Below are positions 1-5,625 of a DNA stretch of 9,907 nucleotides, piece by piece. Positions within the stretch are counted from its first letter, which is position 1; the number at the start of each line of letters is the position of its first letter. The notes under the pieces were generated by a model that ran no database searches, was not told the DNA's origin, and saw only the letters and a program-made list of their open reading frames with translations. Source of the DNA: Bryobacterales bacterium (lineage in GTDB: Bacteria > Acidobacteriota > Terriglobia > Bryobacterales > Bryobacteraceae); NCBI GenBank assembly GCA_003132865.1, contig PKYZ01000288.1, positions 1 through 9,907 on the forward strand, written 5' to 3'. A program made the position numbers and the translations under genes.

Positions 1-53
1 TCGTCATAGGCGACCGTCGCCAGTGAGGTTGATTCCACGATGGTAACGTTCAT
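1..53 (-). CDS. KTSC-domain protein, N-terminal 17 codons only (partial)
   Basis: The reading frame opens at an ATG on the minus strand and runs off the left edge after 17 codons, MNVTIVESTSLATVAYD. The pattern of a hydrophobic start, then V-E-S and a few residues later V-A-Y-D, matches the beginning of small KTSC-domain proteins, which are roughly 60-70 residue proteins of unclear role. The start is supported by AGAGGA six bases upstream of the ATG and by a plausible promoter further upstream. Most of the domain, including the KTSC-like motif, lies outside the window, so the family call rests on the N-terminus alone. Confidence 0.5.
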   Translation of the reverse strand, partial: MNVTIVESTSLATVAYD

Positions 54-89
54 GAGGTGTCCTCTCGGGGAGGCCTTGGCCCCCAAAAC

Positions 90-118
90 AGGATACCACC
101 AAAATGTTCTTAAGTGAA
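90..118 (-). promoter_or_regulatory. Predicted promoter of the KTSC-like gene (extended -10)
   Basis: On the minus strand, TTCACT (118-113, four of six matches to TTGACA) is followed after 17 bases by TATCCT (95-90). The preceding TGG makes an extended -10, TGGTATCCT. Initiation would fall near position 83, giving a leader of about 30 bases that contains the AGAGGA ribosome-binding site. The same decamer recurs in front of aroDE. Prediction from sequence only. Confidence 0.4.
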
Positions 119-222
119 CAGTATTGGTGCTAGGCTAGGTCGTCGCCGGACACAGTCTCGGCGTCAGGAAATTGAAGATACTCGATTCGAACCGAACATA
201 CACGTAGAGGTTGGGGGTGCAC

Positions 223-1653
223 CTATCCCGCGCCGGGCGGCTTGCGATTGTGCCAGTCCGTGCGGCTCTGGAACTCTTTGCCGATGGCGAGCAGGGTATT
301 CTCGGTAAACGGCGACCCCGCCAATTGCAGGGCCACCGGCAGATTGCCCGCAAATCCGCAGGGCAGCGAAAGCGCCGGCATGCCGGCCAGATTGCCCGCC
401 GGAATCAGGGCCGTGAGACCGGCATCCTTCGGCCTGGCGCGATCCGGACGATGGTCCAGCGGCTCGTCGATTTTCGGCGCGAGACCCAGGCGGCCCGGTG
501 TGAGCAGCACATCCACATCGCCGAAAAGCTTGGAAACCGCCTCTTGCGCCAGCCTGCGGACCCGCATGGCTTTTAGATAGACGTTGGCGGGGATCTCCAG
601 CCCGGCTTTCAATCCGGCGATCTGCTTCTGATCCGCCAACTCGTCGACCTTGCCGCTGGCGATTAAAGGCTCGAACACCGATGCCGCATCCACGGAAAGA
701 ATCGCGCCGACGATCGACCCATAGGGAAAGTCGGGCAGCTTGGTTTCCACCATGGTGGCGCCCAGGCCGCGCATGGCTTCCAACGCCTGCTGAAAGGCCG
801 GGCGCGCAGTTTCATCCGGCCACTCGCTGAAATCCGCCGGCGCGAAGCCGATGCGCAGTTCGCTCATCTTGCGCGCGTATTGCGGAGTGTAATAGAAGCT
901 CTTGCCGGCCGATCCCGGATCGCGGCGGTCGCCTCCGGCAATGGTCTCCAGCACCAAGCCGCAGTCTTCGGCGGAACGGCATAACGGCCCCAGCTTATCC
1001 AGGGTCCAGGAGAGGGGCATGGCGCCGTAGCGGCTCACCAGGCCGTAGGTCGGCCGCAGTGCGGTCACGCCGCAAAACGCCGCCGGGGTGAGGATGGAGC
1101 CCGACGTCTCCGAACCGATGGCGAACGGCACCAGGCCGGCGGCCACGGCAATTGCGGAGCCGCTCGACGAGCCGCCGGACCAGCGAGTGCGATCCCAAGG
1201 GTTCAGGCCCGGACCGGTCAGCGATGCCGAGGCGTAACGGTAGCCAGGTCCGCCGGCCAGTTCCACCATGGCCAGTTTGCCCACCAGCGGCGCGCCGGCG
1301 CTCTCCAGCTTCTGAATCACGGTGGCGTCGTAATCGAAGACCTGCGCGGCGTAGGGGCGCGCGCCCCACGCGGTAATCTGTCCGGCCACGCTCAGCAAAT
1401 CCTTGGCGCCGTACGGGACGCCTTGCAGCGGGCCGCGCAACCGGCCGCGCTTGATCTCGGCGTCCACGGCCTTCGCCTGGCGAATGGCCCGCCCAGTGAG
1501 GGGCAGCGCCAGCGCATTGTAACGCGGACCGAGGGCTTCCAGGCGCCTGCCAAAGGCACGCGCCAGATCCAGCGCGGTTACTTCCTTCGCGCGCACCATG
1601 CGATTCAACTCGGAGATGCCGGCGAAGAAGATCTCGCTGCCCAGTTCCGCCAT
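223..1653 (-). CDS. Amidase-signature family amidase (GatA-like fold)
   Basis: A 476-residue enzyme of the amidase signature family, which hydrolyses carboxamides using a Ser-cisSer-Lys triad. The triad is visible: Lys84 in GVPYGAKDLL, the cis-Ser at Ser162 in SGGSSSGSA, and the nucleophile Ser186 in GSETSGSILTP, with spacing like that of well-studied family members. Length is normal for the family. No signal peptide is evident. The ATG is preceded by TTGAGG, and the gene starts six bases after the stop of a small Tat-signal protein, so the two are probably co-transcribed, together with aroDE. It resembles the A subunit of the Glu-tRNA(Gln)/Asp-tRNA(Asn) amidotransferase, but no gatB or gatC is nearby, and a stand-alone amidase of unknown substrate is more likely. 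Confidence 0.88.
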   Translation of the reverse strand: MAELGSEIFFAGISELNRMVRAKEVTALDLARAFGRRLEALGPRYNALALPLTGRAIRQAKAVDAEIKRGRLRGPLQGVPYGAKDLLSVAGQITAWGARPYAAQVFDYDATVIQKLESAGAPLVGKLAMVELAGGPGYRYASASLTGPGLNPWDRTRWSGGSSSGSAIAVAAGLVPFAIGSETSGSILTPAAFCGVTALRPTYGLVSRYGAMPLSWTLDKLGPLCRSAEDCGLVLETIAGGDRRDPGSAGKSFYYTPQYARKMSELRIGFAPADFSEWPDETARPAFQQALEAMRGLGATMVETKLPDFPYGSIVGAILSVDAASVFEPLIASGKVDELADQKQIAGLKAGLEIPANVYLKAMRVRRLAQEAVSKLFGDVDVLLTPGRLGLAPKIDEPLDHRPDRARPKDAGLTALIPAGNLAGMPALSLPCGFAGNLPVALQLAGSPFTENTLLAIGKEFQSRTDWHNRKPPGAG

Positions 1654-1659
1654 GACGCC

Positions 1660-1911
1660 TCAAGCGGTGAAGTGGAAGGCCGGCTCGGCCTCGATGGAGA
1701 CCTGCACCTTTGCCCAGGCCGCTGCCAGAGTCTCGGCGGTGCGCTGGTTCTGTTCCCGCGCGGCCTGCAGCTCTCCGGCCGCGGTGGACGGCGGGGGCGG
1801 TGGCGCCTGCGCAGCCGCAGCGGTGGCCAACATGGCGCCAGCCAGTTGGCGGCGGGTCATCCGGCCGGGCGCCGGGCGCTTGGTGTGGGGTGCTGGATTC
1901 TGGTTTTTCAT
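1660..1911 (-). CDS. Small protein with twin-arginine (Tat) signal, coupled to the amidase
   Basis: An 83-residue protein. Residues 18-36 (MTRRQLAGAMLATAAAAQA) have a twin-arginine pair, a short hydrophobic stretch and an Ala-x-Ala-like end, as in a Tat export signal. A proline-rich spacer and an Ala/Glu-rich probably helical tail of about 40 residues follow. Its ATG overlaps the aroDE stop in an ATGA, and its stop lies six bases before the amidase start, so all three genes look translationally coupled. An internal ATG at 1860 is an alternative start that would put the RR pair close to the N-terminus, but it has no better ribosome-binding site. I do not recognise a characterised family. From memory, similar small proteins precede amidases in other Acidobacteriota, which would argue for a functional pair; this is unverified. 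Confidence 0.72.
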   Translation of the reverse strand: MKNQNPAPHTKRPAPGRMTRRQLAGAMLATAAAAQAPPPPPSTAAGELQAAREQNQRTAETLAAAWAKVQVSIEAEPAFHFTA

Positions 1912-3416
1912 GTCATGCAACTCAAGGCTTCCAGGGCGGCCTTCTCCATCACGGAGCGCGGCGCCTGCTCGCCGGTCCAGGTTTCGAACTGCCGCACCGC
2001 CTGCTCGATGAACATCTGCATGCCGCGGATGACGGTCTTGCCCTGCTCGCGGGCGCGCCGCGTCAGCTCCGTTTCGAGCGGATTGTAGACCATGTCGAAC
2101 ACCACGTCGGCGGGAATGCGGCCGTTGAAAAAGCACTCGTTGACGTGCGGGTACATGCCCAGCGGCGTGGCATGGACCAGGGCGTCAAAATGGCGCTCCG
2201 TAAGCTGCTCGGCGAGCAGCGCCTCGGCGCCGCAGATCTTGGCCAGCGACCGCACGCGGTCGGCATTGCGGCCCACCAGCGCGATACGCGCGCCGGCATC
2301 GGAGAGCGCGCAAGCCGCGCTGCGCGCCGCGCCGCCATTTCCCACGATCAGCACGGAAGCGTTGTGCAGGCGCATCTGATGCGCCAGCGGCACGGTAACG
2401 CCCGGGGCGTCGGTGTTGGCGCCGCGCCATTTGCCGGCCTTGCGCCACACGGTGTTCACCGCGCCGATGCGGCGCGCCAGCGGGTCCACGATATCCAGGT
2501 AGCGCAGGATCTTCTGCTTGTGCGGAATTGTCACGCTGAAGCCCGCCACCGGTAGGCGCTCGGCCAGCCCGAAGAAATCGCGCATCTGCGCGGGCGCTAC
2601 CAGGAAGGGCAGATAGACGGCCTCCATGCGCCGGTATTGGAAGGCGCGGTTGTGCACGGCCGGCGAAATCGAATGGCGCACCGGGTCGGCGACGACCCCG
2701 TAAATCTTGCTCGAGCGCGACAGCTTGTCCACGCGATAGACGTGCCGCAACTGCCGCGCGCAAACCTGTCCGGCCGCGGTGCCCTGTGTGGCTGTAGGAG
2801 CGGCGTAGGTGTACATGCCGCCAAAAGCGGCCGAGAGCACGCGGCTGGGAAAGCCGAGCTCGCCCATGGCCAGCACGATCAGTGGCGTTCGCGGGTGAGC
2901 CTTGGCAAGCGCCAGTACGCGCCCGTAGTCGGAGGGCTTGCGCGCCGTGGTGACGATCTTGTACCCATCGGCCGGGATGCGCGTCATGCGGTTGAGCAGC
3001 GTATCGAGCTGCGGCGTGGCCTCGTAATTGTGATAGGAGACGACCAAGCGCGCGCGCCCGCGGAAGAGGCTGAGCTTGGCGGCGGCCGCCTCGGCGCTCT
3101 CGATCTCCACGTCCACCGCCTGCGCGCCGGCCGTGACGGCCACGTCCAGGACGCGCATTTCTTCTTCGATGCTGCCGTTGAACTTGCCGCGGTTTTGGTG
3201 GCGGCGGCAGGTGGCCAGCACGATGCAGTCCGGATATTGTTCGAGAAACCCGCGAATGGCTTGCGCGCCACGCTCGGGGTCTTCCAGGTAATCCAGGCGG
3301 AACTCCAGGAACGATTCGCCCGCCTCGGCTTCCCGCCGTGCGTGCTCCATCAACCGATCCAGATCCGGAAAACCCAGCGCTATGCAGATGCGTGGGAGGG
3401 GCCTCGTCTGCGCCAT
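1908..3416 (-). CDS. aroDE: Bifunctional 3-dehydroquinate dehydratase / shikimate dehydrogenase
   Basis: A 502-residue fusion catalysing two consecutive steps of the shikimate pathway: dehydration of 3-dehydroquinate and NADPH-dependent reduction of 3-dehydroshikimate. The N-terminal type I dehydratase half (about 8-225) has the LEFRLDY strand with Arg40, catalytic His129 in SYHNY, Schiff-base Lys153 in GYKIV, Arg192 in GFPSR and Gln211 in TATQG. The C-terminal half (about 235-500) has HSISPAVHN with the substrate serines, Lys300 in TIPHK, Asn321 in GAVNT, Asp336 in NTDAPG, the nucleotide loop GNGGAARSA (359-367), Arg383 in VGRN and Gln467 in GMQMF. The frame stays open for 61 more codons upstream to 3599, but that part is Pro/Arg-rich and unlike the family, so the ATG at 3416 is preferred. 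No Shine-Dalgarno is visible and a promoter lies only about a dozen bases upstream. The same fusion occurs in plants, chlamydiae and several other bacteria. Confidence 0.93.
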   Translation of the reverse strand: MAQTRPLPRICIALGFPDLDRLMEHARREAEAGESFLEFRLDYLEDPERGAQAIRGFLEQYPDCIVLATCRRHQNRGKFNGSIEEEMRVLDVAVTAGAQAVDVEIESAEAAAAKLSLFRGRARLVVSYHNYEATPQLDTLLNRMTRIPADGYKIVTTARKPSDYGRVLALAKAHPRTPLIVLAMGELGFPSRVLSAAFGGMYTYAAPTATQGTAAGQVCARQLRHVYRVDKLSRSSKIYGVVADPVRHSISPAVHNRAFQYRRMEAVYLPFLVAPAQMRDFFGLAERLPVAGFSVTIPHKQKILRYLDIVDPLARRIGAVNTVWRKAGKWRGANTDAPGVTVPLAHQMRLHNASVLIVGNGGAARSAACALSDAGARIALVGRNADRVRSLAKICGAEALLAEQLTERHFDALVHATPLGMYPHVNECFFNGRIPADVVFDMVYNPLETELTRRAREQGKTVIRGMQMFIEQAVRQFETWTGEQAPRSVMEKAALEALSCMT

Positions 3417-3428
3417 TTTCGAGTTTTT

Positions 3429-3437
3429 AGGATACCA
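3429..3437 (-). promoter_or_regulatory. Predicted extended -10 promoter of aroDE
   Basis: TGGTATCCT on the minus strand, identical to the element before the KTSC-like gene. No good -35 is found 15-19 bases upstream, so it would depend on the extended -10. Initiation about seven bases downstream would leave only around six bases before the aroDE ATG, which fits the absence of a Shine-Dalgarno there. Confidence 0.35.
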
Positions 3438-3572
3438 CGGGAGAGGGGCGGCGACGGGGGGGCGAGCGGACCAGTTTACGCGGCAACGTCGGGAGCGACG
3501 CGGGCACACGGAGACGCGGAGACGCGGTTGTGGCGGCGCCGCCGGATAAATTCTCACATACCAGGTAGGGTC
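3438..3572. other. Divergent spacer with short GC-rich repeats
   Basis: The spacer between aroDE (minus) and the antitoxin remnant (plus). It holds a G-rich run ending in GGGGGCGAGCGG (3458-3469), the same string as in the iterated array at 5200-5211. It also holds two head-to-tail copies of GGAGACGC (3510-3525) and a perfect 12-base palindrome GGCGGCGCCGCC (3532-3543). No credible gene is seen. The repeats may be dispersed genomic repeats rather than regulatory sites. Confidence 0.4.
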
Positions 3573-3581
3573 TGATAAGAT
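3573..3581 (+). promoter_or_regulatory. Possible promoter of the toxin-antitoxin pair
   Basis: TGATAAGAT on the plus strand forms an extended -10 (TG, one base, TAAGAT) about 47 bases before the antitoxin ATG. The best -35 candidate, TTCTCA at 3551-3556, is 19 bases away and weak. A second -10-like string, TGCTACACT at 3613-3621, is closer but would leave almost no leader. Confidence 0.25.
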
Positions 3582-3627
3582 CTGGCATGCCGGCCGCATT
3601 GAAGTCGGCCACTGCTACACTGAGGAT

Positions 3628-3945
3628 ATGGCCCTCGTTCAGGAACGTCAACAGGCCCATACCTACCTCGATCTCCTGCGGCCCGAGCAACTAACTAAGC
3701 GCCGTGCGAGGGTTGTTGGAGACCATGCTTGATCCGGTGTCCCGAGCCATCGCTAACGCACCTGCGGAGGATGAAGAGGTCAGCGCGGAGGAAGAACGCG
3801 CGGTTGCCGGGGCTCGCAGTGGGTGAAGCACAACAAGCCCATCCCGCATCAGGAGGTTTTGGCCGATTTGGGCTTCGCCCTGGATGACTTCGGGAGGATG
3901 GGCCGCACGCCACTTCCGCCGGAACAGAACAGTGCGGACGAGTAA
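3628..3945 (+). pseudogene. Antitoxin of a RelE/ParE-type module, broken by two frame changes
   Basis: The coding sense is spread over two frames. From the ATG at 3628 (GAGG just upstream) the frame gives MALVQERQQAHTYLDLLRP and on to LTK, but stops at 3730. Skipping one base near 3701 continues it as AVRGLLETMLDPVSRAIANA followed by an acidic segment, to about 3819. There a missing base must be assumed before WVKHNKPIPHQEVLADLGF, which returns to the first frame and ends at TAA 3943-3945. The repaired product is about 105 residues with the helical acidic middle and the I-P-H-x-E-V-L-x-x-L-G tail typical of small antitoxins partnering RelE/ParE toxins. The toxin gene starts three bases after the stop. 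The exact antitoxin family is not clear to me. Flanking genes have no such lesions, so real decay is more likely than poor sequence, but base-calling error cannot be excluded. Confidence 0.68.
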
Positions 3946-3948
3946 ACA

Positions 3949-4201
3949 ATGGCCAAGACGATTGCCTGGACCGGTCAGGCCAAGGCCGACGTTCGCGCCA
4001 TGGAGCGGCAAACCGCAATGCGAATCCTACACGGGTTGGCGCGCTTCACACAGACCGAAGAAGGCGACGTCAAACGCCTGCAGGATATCGAACCGCCGGA
4101 GGTTTCGCTTGCGCGTCGGCGCTTACCGCATTCGCTTCCGCGATCGTGGCGATAGCATCGAGATCGTCGCCGTCAAGCACCGCTCGGAGGCCTACCGCTG
4201 A
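3949..4201 (+). pseudogene. RelE/ParE-family toxin, frameshifted
   Basis: The first frame begins MAKTIAWTGQAKADVRAMER and continues through LQDIEPPE (to about 4101), then drifts into unrelated sequence and ends at 4155. Removing one G at 4101/4102 restores FRLRVGAYRIRFRDRGDSIE and a C-terminus IVAVKHRSEAYR ending in TGA at 4199-4201. The repaired 83-residue protein fits RelE/ParE ribonuclease or gyrase-type toxins: small, basic, with the R-L-R-x-G-x-Y-R-I-R strand and a final K-H-R-x-x-x-Y-R. As written, the protein loses its last strands, which carry the residues usually needed for toxicity, so it is probably inactive. Expression would have been coupled to the antitoxin remnant three bases upstream. 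Confidence 0.75.
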
Positions 4202-4246
4202 AGAGTCAACGGGTTCCCATATGAGACCCAGGTTGCTGCAGAGCGT

Positions 4247-5203
4247 CTAATTCAAATACTTCTTCACATCCGGAAACAGTAGCGTCTTAATCTCGGGTTT
4301 GTCCAGATCGCCCTTAGTGACTACGGTGGCACTAAGATCGATCACCTTCGGCGGATTAGTTCCATGCAACTTATCCACCAGCGACTTCACTGCTTCATAG
4401 CCCATGCGGAAAGGGTCCTGCGCGACCAGCGCGTCGATAGAGCCGTCCTTCAGATCCTGCACCAGGTCGTCGCTGGCATCGAACGCCACGAGCTTGACCT
4501 TCCCGGCGAGTCCGCGCGATTTCAGCGCCAGCGCGGCGCCTACGGAACTGGGCTCGGAGGAGGCAAACATGCCGTCCAAATCCGGCTGGGCCGTCAGAAA
4601 GTTTTCCGCCACGGCCATGCCCTTCGCACGGTCGGACATGGAGAACTGGCGCGCCACGATATGGATGCCGGGAAACTCTTTCTGCAAGACGTCTTCGAAG
4701 CCGGCTTCCCGATCCAGCGTGGACTTACTGCCAGGAGCATTCATCAGCATGGCGACCTTGCCCTTGCCGTTCAGCAGCGCCGCTAGTTTGCGCGCGGCCA
4801 TTTGTCCGCCCTGGAAGTTGTTGGTCGCGATGTAAGTCATGTAATTCGTGGAATCCACGCCTGAATCGAAGACGGTCACGGGTATGTGGGCCGCGGCCGC
4901 GCGATCCAGGGAAGCGTTCAGCGTGGTGCGGTCCTGCGCTGCGACCACCAGCCCATCCACCTGCCGCGCGATCATGGAATCGACGATCTGCACCTGGCGC
5001 GCATAGTCGGTTTCAGAGGAGGGCCCGTTCCAAACCACGTCTACGTTCAGATCCTTGCCCGCGGCCACGGCCCCCGCATGCACCGATACCCAGAACAGGT
5101 GCGCGGTGGCTTTGGGGACGACGGCGATGGTTTTGCGCTGGCTGGCGTGGCAGTTCGCGAGGAGGAGAAGGAGCAGGAGACACGCGGCTGAGCGGGCGAG
5201 GGG
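4247..5203 (-). CDS. Sugar-binding lipoprotein of a ribose-type ABC transporter, start codon lost
   Basis: A periplasmic binding protein of the ribose/galactose type (Peripla_BP_4 family), which captures a sugar or sugar-like ligand for an ABC importer. A Leu-rich stretch is followed by a lipobox LANC with the lipidated Cys encoded at 5152-5150. The mature part starts SQRKTIAVVPK and shows VDGLVVAAQD, PVTVFDSGVD, LVAFDASDDL and LVAQDPFRMGYEAV, all typical of the two-lobed fold. About 300 mature residues is normal. No permease or ATPase gene is in view, so the ligand is unknown. The 5' end is odd: walking upstream in frame there is no ATG, GTG or TTG until 5317, deep inside the four-helix-bundle gene, and the residues just before the signal peptide are encoded by an 8-base repeat array. 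The listed start (5203) is where a plausible basic n-region begins, not a real start codon. The open frame reaches 5389. Confidence 0.75.
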   Translation of the reverse strand, partial: PLARSAACLLLLLLLANCHASQRKTIAVVPKATAHLFWVSVHAGAVAAGKDLNVDVVWNGPSSETDYARQVQIVDSMIARQVDGLVVAAQDRTTLNASLDRAAAAHIPVTVFDSGVDSTNYMTYIATNNFQGGQMAARKLAALLNGKGKVAMLMNAPGSKSTLDREAGFEDVLQKEFPGIHIVARQFSMSDRAKGMAVAENFLTAQPDLDGMFASSEPSSVGAALALKSRGLAGKVKLVAFDASDDLVQDLKDGSIDALVAQDPFRMGYEAVKSLVDKLHGTNPPKVIDLSATVVTKGDLDKPEIKTLLFPDVKKYLN

Positions 5204-5224
5204 GCGAGCGGGCGAGGGGGCGAG
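5193..5224. repeat. Four tandem copies of an 8-base unit, SGGGCGAG
   Basis: On the plus strand the units are CGGGCGAG, GGGGCGAG, CGGGCGAG and GGGGCGAG, perfectly head to tail, so they can also be read as a 16-base unit twice. The array begins right after the signal-peptide codons of the sugar-binding lipoprotein and ends one base before the four-helix-bundle stop codon (5226-5228). The same unit appears in reverse orientation on the other side of that gene. Confidence 0.85.
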
Positions 5225-5225
5225 T

Positions 5226-5543
5226 TCAGTGGATCGACCACTTGCCCGGTTCTGCGAGCATGCGAACGAGTTGCCCGAGGATTTTGTCGTAAGTATCGTC
5301 CAATTGGTCGAAGTCATCTTGCTCCAGGTAGCGGCAGCGGTGCGCGAATTCGAGCCAGACGCGGGTCTCCTCGGCTTCGCCCTCTGCATCGCTTAGTTTA
5401 CTAATAAAGTGGGCCTTGTAACGGCGCTTGCGCCAAGCCTCTGCGATATTGGCGCACACTGAGCGAGAGGACCGGCGCATTTGATCAACCATCGAGTATC
5501 TCTCCGCGGCCGGAAAGCGCTTCGACAGTTCGAAAATACGCAT
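5226..5543 (-). CDS. Four-helix-bundle protein (23S rRNA intervening-sequence / S23 type)
   Basis: From the ATG at 5543 this is 105 residues, helical and charged, with RYSMVDQMRRSSRSVCANIA, EAWRKRRY, KLSDAEGEAEETRVWLEFA and CRYLEQDDF. These are hallmarks of the S23/four-helix-bundle family first seen as proteins encoded in 23S rRNA intervening sequences and related to the Avd protein of diversity-generating retroelements. The molecular role is unproven and nucleic-acid binding is suspected. No rRNA or reverse transcriptase is nearby. The family normally begins about 15 residues earlier, and that part is present in frame (SFRELRVYQAAFEAA, directly before the ATG) but preceded by ATC at 5594-5592 instead of a usual start. 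The gene sits between inverted arrays of an 8-base repeat and looks like an inserted cassette between the dehydrogenase and the lipoprotein. Confidence 0.85.
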   Translation of the reverse strand: MRIFELSKRFPAAERYSMVDQMRRSSRSVCANIAEAWRKRRYKAHFISKLSDAEGEAEETRVWLEFAHRCRYLEQDDFDQLDDTYDKILGQLVRMLAEPGKWSIH

Positions 5544-5601
5544 CGCAGCCTCGAACGCAGCCTGATAGACACGTAACTCCCGAAAACTCCCGATGACGGC
5601 C

Positions 5602-5620
5602 CTCGCCCCCTCGCCCCCTC
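5602..5620. repeat. Inverted counterpart of the 8-base repeat (CTCGCCCC x2 plus a partial unit)
   Basis: On the plus strand CTCGCCCC occurs twice head to tail (5602-5609, 5610-5617), followed by CTC. This is the reverse complement of the GGGGCGAG unit at 5193-5224. It lies between the dehydrogenase stop (5628-5626) and the conserved N-terminal codons of the four-helix-bundle gene. Read on the minus strand it gives a purine-rich run ending GCGAGGG five bases before the ATC, so it may double as a ribosome-binding region. Confidence 0.8.
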
Positions 5621-5625
5621 AGTCG

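Noticed and set aside
184..193. GGTTCGAATC on the minus strand, resembling a tRNA T-loop
   Set aside because: The flanking bases do not form a T-stem, and there is no anticodon arm, acceptor stem or CCA around it.
2637..3575. A 312-codon open frame on the plus strand opposite aroDE
   Set aside because: Low-complexity Arg/His-rich product antisense to a complete AroDE enzyme; no sensible start signal.
3417..3599. A 61-codon upstream extension of AroDE to 3599
   Set aside because: The added residues are Pro/Arg/Cys-rich, cross the repeat-containing spacer and a predicted promoter, and have no counterpart in the dehydratase family, which starts close to the Met at 3416.
3628..4201. Programmed ribosomal frameshifting as an explanation for the broken antitoxin and toxin frames
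   Set aside because: None of the three sites has a slippery heptamer or other shift-prone run, and three separate shifts in two tiny genes are implausible; decay or sequencing error is simpler.
4211..4229. GGGT...ACCC as a possible terminator between the converging toxin remnant and lipoprotein gene
   Set aside because: Only four base pairs with an 11-base loop and no T-run on either side.
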